A stretch of DNA of 64,000 nt from Sphingobacterium cellulitidis (lineage in GTDB: Bacteria > Bacteroidota > Bacteroidia > Sphingobacteriales > Sphingobacteriaceae), in NCBI GenBank assembly GCA_002245855.1, contig NOUX01000002.1:186001-250000 (forward strand). Reading direction: 5' to 3'. Both the position numbers and the translations under genes were made by a program. Under the pieces are notes generated by a model, which searched no databases, was not told the origin of the DNA, and saw only the letters and a list, made by a program, of their open reading frames with translations. This document shows, piece by piece, positions 27,441-36,255 of the stretch (position 1 is its first letter; each line of letters begins with the position of its first letter).

Positions 27441-28355
27441 TTACATTAAAAATGTACTAAGTATAAAATACCAAAAATATGTGCTCAATAAGCCCAAGGG
27501 AATACTTAATCCGATGACACTATTCCCTACTTTGGAGTTCAACTTGAATTGGCTCAATATGATACTGGTAGCGACCAAACTTGGCATTGCCATCTCAAAT
27601 ATCGAAACCTGAACAATCTCCCCGCTTAATCCCATACTCCATGCTATCAGAAAAATTACGGCCGGTGCTAATAGTAATTTATAAATCAAAGCATAAGTAA
27701 TATTGGGGATTTCACTTTTTACGATTCCGAAATTCAATTGAAGCCCTATAGAAAATAGCGCTAAGGGTGAAACTGTAGAACCTAAAATCTTAAAAAAATC
27801 ATCTAAACTACTCAAGTCAATAAACCTTGCCAAAGTAATAGCAAGTAAACAACCGATTAATGGTGGAAAGGTAAATACTCGTTTTAAAATAAATTTGATA
27901 TCCACCGTATTCTTTTTCTTTAAACTCCCCTTCATCGCGACAACCACTCCAACGGTGGATAATAAGAAAAAGGTCATCTGATCACTTACAATTCCAATTG
28001 GAAGTGCCTCAACCCCAAAATAGGCCGTGATTAATGGAAATCCGACGAAGGATGTATTGCTCAGTCCAGCAATCAACATCAAAGTATGTGAGGTCCTCTT
28101 GGAAATATTCGTAAACCGCTCAATAATATAGAAAAGAATGATAGAACCTGTTAATACCAATATTGGCCCCAACATGGTAAATAGTAATCTATTATCCCAA
28201 TTTAACTTGGGTAAATAATTAAAGGAGATAGCTGGCAATCCGAAATATAAAACCCACGCATTTAAGGCTTTATATCCATCTTTTGCAACCCAATTAAATT
28301 TCCTACTAATTACTCCAGCGGAAAGACAAAAAATAATAAGGATAAAGTTTGACAC
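27441..28355 (-). CDS. AEC family transporter (auxin efflux carrier type)
   Basis: 304 residues with about 10 transmembrane helices in two inverted groups. LNAWVLYFGLPAISFNYLP near 31 and LSNTSFVGFPLITAYFG near 97 are typical AEC motifs, with the broken helix prolines. Bacterial AEC members export or import small organic acids such as malate or malonate; the substrate cannot be predicted. Single gene, divergent from the PagL-like gene. Confidence 0.85.
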   Translation of the reverse strand: MSNFILIIFCLSAGVISRKFNWVAKDGYKALNAWVLYFGLPAISFNYLPKLNWDNRLLFTMLGPILVLTGSIILFYIIERFTNISKRTSHTLMLIAGLSNTSFVGFPLITAYFGVEALPIGIVSDQMTFFLLSTVGVVVAMKGSLKKKNTVDIKFILKRVFTFPPLIGCLLAITLARFIDLSSLDDFFKILGSTVSPLALFSIGLQLNFGIVKSEIPNITYALIYKLLLAPAVIFLIAWSMGLSGEIVQVSIFEMAMPSLVATSIILSQFKLNSKVGNSVIGLSIPLGLLSTYFWYFILSTFLM

Positions 28356-28408
28356 GGCATTTATTTTTTTCAGCAGTCAGAATTGAAACAAAAATGACAC
28401 TGAACACG

Positions 28409-28438
28409 TTTTAAGCCCTAAAGTTATTACTATTTTTG
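28409..28438 (+). promoter_or_regulatory. Promoter of the PagL-like gene
   Basis: TTTT (28409-28412), 18 bases, TATTTTTG (28431-28438), a full -7 match. Predicted start near 28444, leader about 26 bases to the GTG at 28470. Confidence 0.5.
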
Positions 28439-28469
28439 TCGATTAAGTAAAATCCATAATTATTATTCT

Positions 28470-29609
28470 GTGATCAAGAGCACTATTCTATTTTTATTTA
28501 TTCTGTCCCCATTTCTAGCTGTAAGTCAGATATCTCAAATTACAAAGGAAATTAAAAAAAGCCCCCTAATCTTTGAACTTGAAACTGAAAACGGTGGTAT
28601 TCTTGCTCAAAAAGGTTTAAAATCAAGCACCTATGAAGGCGCTTATTACAATGGATTAAACTTTAAAATCGGTTGGAAACAACGTGCTAAAAAAGATCAA
28701 TATTATCAAATATACAATTATCCTATTTACGGTATCGGTCTATATTCCAGCACTTTCAATACCGATATCTTAGGTAGTCCTTTCGCTATCTATGGATTTG
28801 TTCAAACACCAATTGCTCCAAAGGAGGATAGTCGTTGGAGTTATGATTACCGGATTGGACTTGGTCTATCTGGTAACTTTAAGCCCTACAACGAAAATGA
28901 AAACCCATTGAACCTGGTGATTGGCTCTAAAAACAATGTGTTTATTGATTTGGGAATAAGGACCCAATACAAGATTAACCCACATTGGAAAGCTGGTGTA
29001 GGACTTGCATTCCATCATTTTTCTAATGGAGCCCTTAGACTCCCTAACAAAGGGGTAAACCTCGTACCTGTCACCGTATCAGTCAATTATCAAATCAATC
29101 CTGAAATAAAAATCAACAAAGATTCCGTACTAAAGCCCTATTCTAAGAAAATCCTTTACCACCTTAATTATGGCGTTGGCTTCAAGCAGCTGAAAGATGA
29201 TTCAGATGAAAGATTCTTTAAATCTACCCTAAGCGCCTATGCCAGCAAACATGTGTCCTATAAATGGAGATTAGGAGCTGGATTTGACTTATTCTATTCT
29301 TCATCCGGCAATGATGCTGAAATCGCTGGCGACAAGTCTGGAGAACTGGGATCCAAACTTTCTGGAGGCCCGGCATTCTATATTGCACATATCCTCAATG
29401 AAAGACTCGTCCTGAACGGAAATGTTGGATATTATCTCCATAATCAACGCTTCAATGGTGAAATCAGAAGAGTATTCCTTAGAGCCGGAGCAAGATATTA
29501 CGTTTATAAAAATATCAACGCAGGAGTATCCATCAAAGCCCACATGGGGAAAGCTGATTTTATCGAATGGACAGTAGGTTATACTTTCAACAGAGATCAA
29601 TCGAATTAA
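28470..29609 (+). CDS. PagL-like acyloxyacyl hydrolase (lipid A 3-O-deacylase family)
   Basis: 379 residues from a GTG start. Signal peptide (IKSTILFLFILSPFLAVSQ) and alternating aromatic strands of an outer-membrane barrel. LAFHHFSNGALRL near 173 matches the PagL active-site segment (His-x-Ser-Asn). It is about twice the size of Pseudomonas PagL (about 150 residues), the usual situation in Bacteroidota, where a second barrel half follows. Predicted role: removal of a 3-linked acyl chain from lipid A in the outer membrane. The GTG start is supported by the promoter at 28409 and the clean signal. Confidence 0.82.
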   Translation: MIKSTILFLFILSPFLAVSQISQITKEIKKSPLIFELETENGGILAQKGLKSSTYEGAYYNGLNFKIGWKQRAKKDQYYQIYNYPIYGIGLYSSTFNTDILGSPFAIYGFVQTPIAPKEDSRWSYDYRIGLGLSGNFKPYNENENPLNLVIGSKNNVFIDLGIRTQYKINPHWKAGVGLAFHHFSNGALRLPNKGVNLVPVTVSVNYQINPEIKINKDSVLKPYSKKILYHLNYGVGFKQLKDDSDERFFKSTLSAYASKHVSYKWRLGAGFDLFYSSSGNDAEIAGDKSGELGSKLSGGPAFYIAHILNERLVLNGNVGYYLHNQRFNGEIRRVFLRAGARYYVYKNINAGVSIKAHMGKADFIEWTVGYTFNRDQSN

Positions 29610-29665
29610 AGCTGCCTTTTTCGTACCTTTATTGAAGCAATAGGAAACCAAATCCATTTGTAAAA

Positions 29666-30361
29666 ATGAATTTTGCAGATAGAGTAATTGACTTCAATCG
29701 AAATCTTCAATACACTGGCAAATTACCAGAAGGCTATTTTGTGTTGAACCCCTTCATGGATAACCCCGAAACAATGAAGGTGATGCGGCAATTCTATGAA
29801 CAGTTCTATTCCGACAACGATACTCGAAAATTCTTGATCGGAATAAACCCAAGTAGACATGGTGCTGGTGTCACCGGTGTGCCTTTTACGGATACCAAAA
29901 GACTCGATTCTGTATGTGGAATCAAAATGACCTCTGCCAGAACCCATGAAATCTCCTCCGTTTTTATCTATGACATGATTCAGGAATTTGGAGGTGCAGA
30001 AGCATTCTACAAAAACTTCTATATCAACTCCCCTTTTCCCCTAGCCATAATTCGTGAAGTAAAACCTGGTCAATTTTTGAATGCGAATTATTACGACGAC
30101 CCAAAATTATTCCTTGCTGTCAAAGACTTTATGATCGATTCCCTAAAAAACCATATTTCCATGGGTCTTGACCAAGATGAAGCATTTATTTTAGGAAAGA
30201 AGAATGCACTATTCATCCAAAAACTAAATAATGAAGCTCAATTGTTCAAAAAATTGACAGTCCTGGAACACCCTCGCTTTATACAACAATATAAATCCAA
30301 GGAGAAAGATCAATACATAAACAAGTATTTATTGGCATTTAACCAAGATGGAACAAAATAG
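29666..30361 (+). CDS. SMUG2-type uracil-DNA glycosylase family protein
   Basis: 231 residues. FLIGINPSRHGAGVTGVPFTD (about 52-72) carries the water-activating Asn and substrate-binding loop of the SMUG2 branch of the UDG superfamily. LEHPRFIQQY near 211 is the DNA-intercalation loop with the catalytic-region His. SMUG2 enzymes were characterised in Pedobacter heparinus and remove uracil and deaminated bases. The end overlaps the DUF488 gene by 14 bases. Confidence 0.86.
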   Translation: MNFADRVIDFNRNLQYTGKLPEGYFVLNPFMDNPETMKVMRQFYEQFYSDNDTRKFLIGINPSRHGAGVTGVPFTDTKRLDSVCGIKMTSARTHEISSVFIYDMIQEFGGAEAFYKNFYINSPFPLAIIREVKPGQFLNANYYDDPKLFLAVKDFMIDSLKNHISMGLDQDEAFILGKKNALFIQKLNNEAQLFKKLTVLEHPRFIQQYKSKEKDQYINKYLLAFNQDGTK

Positions 30362-30875
30362 AATTATTTACAGCATAGGTCATTCGACTCATCTCATTCA
30401 GGAATTCCTTGACATGCTAAATTCCTTTGACATCAAAACCTTGGTAGATATCAGAAGACATCCCGGATCTAGGAAATACCCGCAATTTAATCAAGATGAA
30501 CTCCGGTCTTATTTGGAAAACAACGGAATTGCTTACCAATACCTGGAAGCACTGGGCGGACGAAGACCGACTCATAAGGATAGCCATAACAACGCTTGGA
30601 AAAATGAATCCTTTAGGGGTTATGCCGATTATATGGAAACAGATGGCTTTGTTCAAGGAATCCAAGAACTGGAAAACCTGGCAACAGAAAGAAAAACCGC
30701 TTTTATGTGTTCAGAAGCTGTATGGTGGCGATGTCATCGATCCTTGGTCTCCGATTATTTAAAGTATAAAGGTTGGAAGGTATGGCATATTATGGGCATC
30801 GGAAAAGCTCAGGAACATCCTTATACTTCTGTTGCAAAAATTACGGATTCAGGTTTGACCTATTCAGGAAATTAA
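30348..30875 (+). CDS. DUF488 family protein
   Basis: 175 residues. YSIGHSTHLIQEFLDML near 7, TLVDIRRHPGSRKYPQFNQDEL near 28 and ALGGRRP near 65 are the conserved DUF488 segments. MCSEAVWWRCHRSLVSDYL near 118 holds the CxE and CHR motif. Cysteine and arginine clustering suggests an enzyme, but its reaction is not established. Translationally coupled to the SMUG2-like glycosylase, 6 bases before the DUF2945 gene. Confidence 0.88.
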   Translation: MEQNRIIYSIGHSTHLIQEFLDMLNSFDIKTLVDIRRHPGSRKYPQFNQDELRSYLENNGIAYQYLEALGGRRPTHKDSHNNAWKNESFRGYADYMETDGFVQGIQELENLATERKTAFMCSEAVWWRCHRSLVSDYLKYKGWKVWHIMGIGKAQEHPYTSVAKITDSGLTYSGN

Positions 30876-30881
30876 TAAATC

Positions 30882-31094
30882 ATGAAAACAAAATTTAAAA
30901 TTGGCGATCATGTTAGCTGGAATTCAGAAGCAGGTCGCGTATCAGGAACTATTATCAAAATCCATATCGCTGATTTTGATTACAAAGGTTATACTCATCG
31001 CGCTAGCCCCGATGACCCTCAATATGAAATAAAAAGCAGTAAAACCGATCATATCGCCGCTCATAAAGAAAAAGCTCTCACTTTGATCAAATAA
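30882..31094 (+). CDS. DUF2945 / HVA1-type TUDOR-like small protein
   Basis: 70 residues. KFKIGDHVSWNSEAGRVSGTI then YTHRASPDDPQYEIKSSKTDHIAAHKEKAL is the compact SH3/TUDOR-like fold of DUF2945, often called hypervirulence-associated TUDOR domain. Cytoplasmic. Third gene of the SMUG2-DUF488-DUF2945 unit. Confidence 0.85.
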   Translation: MKTKFKIGDHVSWNSEAGRVSGTIIKIHIADFDYKGYTHRASPDDPQYEIKSSKTDHIAAHKEKALTLIK

Positions 31095-31145
31095 AAAAAA
31101 ATGTAACATTCTGCTTTACAATTCCCTGAGATACTCCAAAACACT

Positions 31146-31153
31146 TAAATTTG
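31146..31153 (+). promoter_or_regulatory. -7 box upstream of the ClC gene
   Basis: TAAATTTG, a full match to TAnnTTTG; predicted start near 31159 and a leader of about 72 bases. No well-spaced -33 TTTG. Confidence 0.35.
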
Positions 31154-31230
31154 CCGCAATCGCGCTTTAATAATCACATTAAAATCAACTTCATTTTTCT
31201 GATTATTAAGTTTCATTCCCCCTATCCAAT

Positions 31231-32502
31231 ATGAATAGAAAGAAAGTTATTCATCACAATTATTTAAAACTCTTCGCCATCTCCATGATCGTTGGTCTAT
31301 TGAGTTCCTTGTTAGCTATTTCTTTACGATTTATCACAGAGAAAACTGAACATCATATGCTTTCTTTCGTCTCTGAAACTAATCCCTACCTCTTTATTAT
31401 CTTACCATCAATCGGTATTACCATGATTTACTTTTTGAGAAAGTATGTCTTCCATGGCAAGAAAAATAAAGGAATGACCGAAATCTATAAAACCTTAGAT
31501 CTCCGAAAAGACCATTTACCATTATTTAAAATTCCATCCCACTTTATCAATGGATTTTTAACCGTTATTTTTGGCGGATCTACTGGCATCGAAGTGTCCA
31601 CTGTGGTATCAACCGCAACCATTGGAAACGAAGTCTACAAGAAAAACTTCTCCGCCAAACTTTATAAAAGGGAGTTGATTTGTGCCGCTTCCGCTGCCGG
31701 AGTTGCCATTCTATTCTCCAGCCCCTTAGCAGGATTACTTTTTGGAATCGAAGCTATCAGTCGGAAATTTAAACCAACCATATTGATTAGCTGTTTGGCT
31801 TCAACCTTAATCGCAGCATTATTTATCTACGGATTAGGAAATGAGAGAGTTATCCCAACCCACATCATCGATTGGAAATGGCAATCCACACCTTTCTTTT
31901 TTGTCCTCAGTTTACTTGCAGGTCTATTCGCCGTTGGTTTTACGCTGATGATGATCCGAATTAAAACCTTCTTTGGAAATATTAATAACAATTTTATTCG
32001 AGTAAACCTAGGTGCCATTACCGTTGGATTAATAATCTTTTTTTTCCCAGTCTTATTTGGAGATAGTTATCATGGTCTAAATGAGGTTCTACATGCCGAA
32101 TCCAATTCCATCGGCTATCTGCTCCTTTTGGTTCTCCTAAAACCATTGGCCTCTTCATTAACCTTAGGTGCTGGTGGAGATGGTGGTGTATTTGCGCCAA
32201 GTATCATTGTAGGTGCTTTCTTAGGGTTGTTAATGGCTATTTTCTGTCAGACTGTATTACATATGGAGGTAAGCCCCATTAACTTCGCTCTGATTGGTGC
32301 CGGCTCCATGCTTTCTGCCGCTATCTATGCCCCATTTACTTCTATTTTCCTGATTTGTAATATCGTCCCTAATGGGTACAGCTTGATTATCCCTTTAATT
32401 GTATGTTGTCTGGTATCAAAATACTTCGCCAATAAATTATTGCCTTACAATGTGTACACCTATGATATGTATAAGGAAAAAATGAGAAATTCAATCGCGT
32501 AA
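31231..32502 (+). CDS. ClC family chloride channel/transporter
   Basis: 423 residues, about 11 membrane helices. GGSTGIEVSTVVS near 112 is a variant of the GREGP filter segment that keeps the gating glutamate. SPLAGLLFGIEAI near 164 matches the APLAG-GIE motif, and LGAGGDGGVFAPSIIVGAFLG near 313 matches the GxGGxGGxFAPS signature. There are no cytoplasmic CBS domains. Inner-membrane halide transporter, direction and proton coupling unknown. Single gene. Confidence 0.92.
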   Translation: MNRKKVIHHNYLKLFAISMIVGLLSSLLAISLRFITEKTEHHMLSFVSETNPYLFIILPSIGITMIYFLRKYVFHGKKNKGMTEIYKTLDLRKDHLPLFKIPSHFINGFLTVIFGGSTGIEVSTVVSTATIGNEVYKKNFSAKLYKRELICAASAAGVAILFSSPLAGLLFGIEAISRKFKPTILISCLASTLIAALFIYGLGNERVIPTHIIDWKWQSTPFFFVLSLLAGLFAVGFTLMMIRIKTFFGNINNNFIRVNLGAITVGLIIFFFPVLFGDSYHGLNEVLHAESNSIGYLLLLVLLKPLASSLTLGAGGDGGVFAPSIIVGAFLGLLMAIFCQTVLHMEVSPINFALIGAGSMLSAAIYAPFTSIFLICNIVPNGYSLIIPLIVCCLVSKYFANKLLPYNVYTYDMYKEKMRNSIA

Positions 32503-32525
32503 GGATTCGTAATATTTTCATTGAC

Positions 32526-32587
32526 AAATTGTTTAGGTATAGGGAGTTTCTTAAATTGCTTCAATTAATCAAACACCTAAACAATTT
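32526..32587. repeat. 13-bp perfect inverted repeat in front of the metallophosphoesterase gene
   Basis: AAATTGTTTAGGT (32526-32538) and ACCTAAACAATTT (32575-32587) are exact reverse complements separated by 36 bases; an inner AATTG-CTT-CAATT hairpin lies in the loop. The right arm ends 9 bases before ATG at 32597. It could be an operator or a structured leader. Confidence 0.6.
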
Positions 32588-32596
32588 ATCATACCC

Positions 32597-33757
32597 ATGA
32601 AAAGGTCTCTTCTCGTTTTATTTGCTCTGTGCATTTATTTTTGCAAACCGGTACTGGCGCAAGAAAAAATCACTATCAGTCATTTACCCTTTATTCAAGC
32701 TCTAACTGACTCAACTGTTTCCATTATCTGGACCAGCAATAAAAATGCTATTGGCTGGGTTGAACTCGCCCCTGACGATCAAACCCATTTCTACCAATCC
32801 GAAAGACCCAAAATATTCTCCGGAAAATATGGCTTCAAGAATGTAGGCACAGTACACCAGGTTGACCTTTCTGGTCTAAAGCCCGGAACTAAATATCGCT
32901 ATAGGGTATATAATCAAGAAGTCCTGAAACATGAAGGTACAAAAGTGCAATACGGTGAATATGCTGCAACAAACGTATATAAGCAACAACCCTTAACATT
33001 TTCAACGCCTGGACCTAAATCATCTGTTGCATTCGCTGTGATCAATGATATTCATGGAAAGAATGAGGTCATGACCAACCTAATCAAGCAGGTGGATCTA
33101 AAAAACACGGATTTCATTGTTTTCAATGGGGATATGGTTGACAACCTATTGAGTGAAGAACAGATGTACCAAGGCTTTATGGATACTGCAATACAGTTGT
33201 TTGCTAGTGAAAAACCAATGTATTATTCAAGAGGCAACCATGAAACTAGGGGGCCTTTCGCGGTACAATACCCAAAATATTTCCCTACCAGTTCAGGTGA
33301 GCTATATTATATGTTCAATCAAGGGGATGCTTGTTTTATTGTCTTGGATTGTGGTGAAGATAAACCGGATTCAGACATTGAATATAGTGGAATTGTGGAT
33401 ATGGACGCATACCGAACTGAGCAAGCCAAATGGCTGGAAAAAGCTGTCCAAAACCCAGCTTACAAAAACGCAAAGTACAAAATCATTATCTGCCATATCC
33501 CGCCCGTATTAGGCTGGCATGGAATGGAAGATATCCGGAATAAATTTGTTCCTATCTTAAATAAAGCAGGAGCTCAAATTATGCTGAGTGGACATATGCA
33601 TCGACATGAAATCCTAAAGGCTGATCAAACCGTAAATTTCCCGGTCATCATTAACTCTAACGTCAATATCATCAAAGCAAACCTTGACGAAAAACAAGGC
33701 TCCTTTAAGATCTATTCCCAAGATGGGAAACTCGTTGACGAAGTAACCATCAAATAG
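32597..33757 (+). CDS. Secreted metallophosphoesterase with N-terminal fibronectin-like domain (purple acid phosphatase type)
   Basis: 386 residues. Signal peptide (LLVLFALCIYFCKPVLAQ), a fibronectin-III-like N-domain (SIIWTSNKNAIGWVELAP, VDLSGLKPGTKYRYRVYN), then the calcineurin-like core: NDIHGK near 148, NGDMVDN near 177, RGNHETRG near 211, ICHIPP near 300 and SGHMHRHE near 330. All dinuclear metal ligands are present. Probable periplasmic or surface phosphomonoesterase or nucleotidase. Single gene with a convergent terminator. Confidence 0.9.
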   Translation: MKRSLLVLFALCIYFCKPVLAQEKITISHLPFIQALTDSTVSIIWTSNKNAIGWVELAPDDQTHFYQSERPKIFSGKYGFKNVGTVHQVDLSGLKPGTKYRYRVYNQEVLKHEGTKVQYGEYAATNVYKQQPLTFSTPGPKSSVAFAVINDIHGKNEVMTNLIKQVDLKNTDFIVFNGDMVDNLLSEEQMYQGFMDTAIQLFASEKPMYYSRGNHETRGPFAVQYPKYFPTSSGELYYMFNQGDACFIVLDCGEDKPDSDIEYSGIVDMDAYRTEQAKWLEKAVQNPAYKNAKYKIIICHIPPVLGWHGMEDIRNKFVPILNKAGAQIMLSGHMHRHEILKADQTVNFPVIINSNVNIIKANLDEKQGSFKIYSQDGKLVDEVTIK

Positions 33758-33814
33758 AACATGTCTTCAGACATATTCTATTTGATGCAAAAACATAATA
33801 CTAACAGCCTTTCT

Positions 33815-33870
33815 ATCTCACATCTCAAATCTCACATCTCAAATCTATATTTTTATATCTCACATCTAAA
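33815..33870. repeat. 14-bp direct tandem repeat
   Basis: ATCTCACATCTCAA occurs twice in tandem (33815-33828, 33829-33842) and a third copy with one change (ATCTCACATCTAAA) lies at 33857-33870. It sits in the non-coding gap between the phosphoesterase stop and the terminator. Confidence 0.7.
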
Positions 33871-33882
33871 TTTTCATATCCA

Positions 33883-33916
33883 AAAGAAATGGGGCCTCTT
33901 TCAGCCCCATTTCTTT
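33883..33916. terminator. Bidirectional terminator
   Basis: AAAGAAATGGGGC (33883-33895), 8-base loop, GCCCCATTTCTTT (33904-33916): 13-bp perfect stem with A and T flanks between convergent genes. Confidence 0.9.
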
Positions 33917-34520
33917 ATTTAAACAACTTAAATATCTTACTTCCAAAATTCTTATCCACGGTAATATAAGATGGATAATAGATATTTTGACCGGCTATGC
34001 GAATAGAAGGTTTGATCTTCAAGACCATAAAACCTTCAGACTTTTTGTTCAATAATTCATCAAAGAATTTATCAAATCCATTCTCTTTAGCTTTGTTAAA
34101 AATATTTGCCTTGAAAGTCATGGGTACAATCGTACTTTCACCTTGTTTCAAGTTGACATTTTGATCCACTGTTCCTTCAAAAAGAGGTGAATTCTGAATT
34201 TCAATCACATATTTAAATGAGTTGAAAGCTGCTTTTTGCATTTCAGGATTCGTGATTTTAAGATTTACTTTTCCTTCCAAAGGCAACTCCTTACTAAAGA
34301 GTGCTACGGCAAGACCAGCCATAGAAGATAAGCTATAGCTACCATCCGATCCTTTGAAGGATTCCAAAGACTTTCCATTAAACTTGACCTGGTCAACCGA
34401 CTCAACATCATATTCACAATCTGCCAAAGCCTTGATTTGAGCTTTTTTATTAACCTGACATCCTGATAACATCAGGATTGTCAATATTGATACTATTCCT
34501 ATTATCTTTTTCATATCCAT
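33915..34520 (-). CDS. Lipoprotein with LEA14-like (water stress/hypersensitive) fold
   Basis: About 201 residues from ATG at 34520, two bases after the upstream stop; ATG at 34514 is also possible. KKIIGIVSILTILMLSGC gives a lipobox. GKVNLKITNPEMQKAAFNSFKYVIEIQNSPLFEGTVDQNV followed by STIVPMTFKAN resembles the LEA type-2 beta-sandwich. Periplasmic-face lipoprotein of unknown role, co-transcribed with the preceding barrel lipoprotein. Confidence 0.72.
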   Translation of the reverse strand: MDMKKIIGIVSILTILMLSGCQVNKKAQIKALADCEYDVESVDQVKFNGKSLESFKGSDGSYSLSSMAGLAVALFSKELPLEGKVNLKITNPEMQKAAFNSFKYVIEIQNSPLFEGTVDQNVNLKQGESTIVPMTFKANIFNKAKENGFDKFFDELLNKKSEGFMVLKIKPSIRIAGQNIYYPSYITVDKNFGSKIFKLFK

Positions 34521-34521
34521 T

Positions 34522-35265
34522 TTACTTTCTTCCAAAATTATAGATCAAACCTAAGGTAAATACCGCATTACCGGGTTTCAAATACTCATTATTCATTAAA
34601 CCAATGTTCCAGCCATTCGTATATTGAATCTGAAAACCTTTATTCAATTCCAGTCTTGTAAAGAAAATTGGTTCTACATAAACGTTCTCTTCCAATTGAC
34701 TTGAAACCCCATTTAAATCAAACCTATCCATCTTGATTCGACTTAACCGAATGGCCGTTCCGTAGTTTAGAGTCCTTTTCTTACCAAAAAGATTAATCTT
34801 GTTTTTTCGGGTTGATGAAAAATTTGCTTGAACAAAGATTTTGTTAAAATCCACATCCCGGGTTTCCACGGCATTAGTCCCTGTTGTACTTGCTCTTTTA
34901 TCGACATCCATCGTCGCTCCTACTCCATATCCGCCATAAAATTCCAAGACACTCCGCTTTCCTTTGCCAAGCACTGTATAGTAACCTAAGCCACCTTCAT
35001 ACAAGTATTGTTTGAAATCATGATTATCAGATTTATAATTGATGTAGGAACCATTCCCAATAATTGCCAAGTGATCCGTAAAGGCAACACCAAGATTTGC
35101 ACTAGCATTTCCTTTCGGGTTGACATGTGCCGCCAAATATCCTTCACCTTTGCCTGTAAACATAGGGGTCGCTGGAACATTAGGCAAATAAACTGAACTA
35201 CAACTGCTAAAGCTGGTAACCCCTGCTAGCAGACCTAAATATAAAAAGGACCTTATTTTAATCAT
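34522..35265 (-). CDS. Lipoprotein / outer-membrane beta-barrel protein of unknown function
   Basis: 247 residues. Lipobox TSFSSC near residue 22. The rest alternates polar and aromatic residues in strand-length blocks and ends GLIYNFGRK, typical of an 8-10-strand outer-membrane barrel. GGYGVGATMDVDKR near 109 is a turn. No enzymatic motif. Co-transcribed with the LEA-like lipoprotein. Confidence 0.72.
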   Translation of the reverse strand: MIKIRSFLYLGLLAGVTSFSSCSSVYLPNVPATPMFTGKGEGYLAAHVNPKGNASANLGVAFTDHLAIIGNGSYINYKSDNHDFKQYLYEGGLGYYTVLGKGKRSVLEFYGGYGVGATMDVDKRASTTGTNAVETRDVDFNKIFVQANFSSTRKNKINLFGKKRTLNYGTAIRLSRIKMDRFDLNGVSSQLEENVYVEPIFFTRLELNKGFQIQYTNGWNIGLMNNEYLKPGNAVFTLGLIYNFGRK

Positions 35266-35321
35266 AAAATGTATTAACCCTGCATCTCCTCAAATTATTA
35301 TGCCAAAGATTCATAATCTAA

Positions 35322-35368
35322 AAAAACTTTCATGTTTTCGTTGATAATCAACGGACATGAAAGTTTTT
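35322..35368 (-). terminator. Terminator of the pseudouridine synthase-thioredoxin-pyrF operon
   Basis: AAAAACTTTCATG (35322-35334) pairs with CATGAAAGTTTTT (35356-35368), and an inner CGTTGAT-A-ATCAACG stem (35339-35353) caps it. The minus-strand transcript ends in a U run. Confidence 0.88.
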
Positions 35369-35419
35369 ATTGGTCTCAATTAGAGATATTGTTAAAAATG
35401 TATCGACTAATCCTCAGGA

Positions 35420-36253
35420 TTAAATAACCCCGTGGATCTCAAGTTGCTCTTGCATTTCTTTTTGAAGTTTCACAGCCTCTTCACGTGCTTTCTCCGCAAA
35501 ATCCTTCCCTTTGGAAGCATAAATAATACCACGGGTGCTGTTTACCAAGATTCCACAATCCTTATTCATCCCATATTGACAAACATCAGCTAAGGAACCG
35601 CCTTGTGCACCAACACCGGGAACCAATAAGAAATGATCCGGAGCATGCTTCCTAATCGTTGTAAAAGCCTCTCCACGCGTAGCTCCAACCACATACATGA
35701 TATTCTCCGAACTCCCCCAAGTATTCACCTTATCAATGACCTCCTCAAATAATTGCTTACCTTCTTTATTCTGAAAGTTTTGAAAATCCAAACTTCCATG
35801 ATTAGAAGTTAAGGCCAGAACAATGGCCCATTTCCCTTCAAATTCTAAAAATGGAGTCACTGAATCCTCACCCATATAAGGTGCAATCGTAATGGAATCG
35901 AAATTCAATCCCGAAGAAGCAGGATTAAAAAACGCCTGTGCATACATCTTGGAAGTATTGCCGATATCACCACGCTTAGCATCTGCTATACTAAAACAAT
36001 CCTTTGGAAGGACTTCACAGGTTTTCCGCAAGGATTCCCATCCTTTAACACCATAACTTTCATAGAAAGCAATATTCGGTTTATAGGCAACACATAAATC
36101 CGAAGTTGCCTCGATTATTGCCTTATTAAATGAAAATATCGGATCTTCATCATCTAATAGATGTTCCGGAATTTTACTAATATCAGTGTCCAAGCCCACA
36201 CATAAAAAGCTTTTCTTACTTTTTATGTTATCAATTAGCTCTTGTTTTGTCAT
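35420..36253 (-). CDS. pyrF: Orotidine 5'-phosphate decarboxylase (type 2)
   Basis: 277 residues, the length of type-2 Pyr[15 protein letters not shown] near 16, [24 protein letters not shown] near 43, and [18 protein letters not shown] near 85 with the catalytic K and [12 protein letters not shown] near 207 binds phosphate. It catalyses the last step of UMP synthesis. Third gene of a unit with 2-base gaps; no other pyrimidine gene is nearby. Confidence 0.95.
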   Translation of the reverse strand: MTKQELIDNIKSKKSFLCVGLDTDISKIPEHLLDDEDPIFSFNKAIIEATSDLCVAYKPNIAFYESYGVKGWESLRKTCEVLPKDCFSIADAKRGDIGNTSKMYAQAFFNPASSGLNFDSITIAPYMGEDSVTPFLEFEGKWAIVLALTSNHGSLDFQNFQNKEGKQLFEEVIDKVNTWGSSENIMYVVGATRGEAFTTIRKHAPDHFLLVPGVGAQGGSLADVCQYGMNKDCGILVNSTRGIIYASKGKDFAEKAREEAVKLQKEMQEQLEIHGVI

Positions 36254-36255
36254 TT

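Noticed and set aside
33815..33870. CRISPR-like array
   Set aside because: The repeats are 14 bases in direct tandem without spacers; there are no cas genes in the window.
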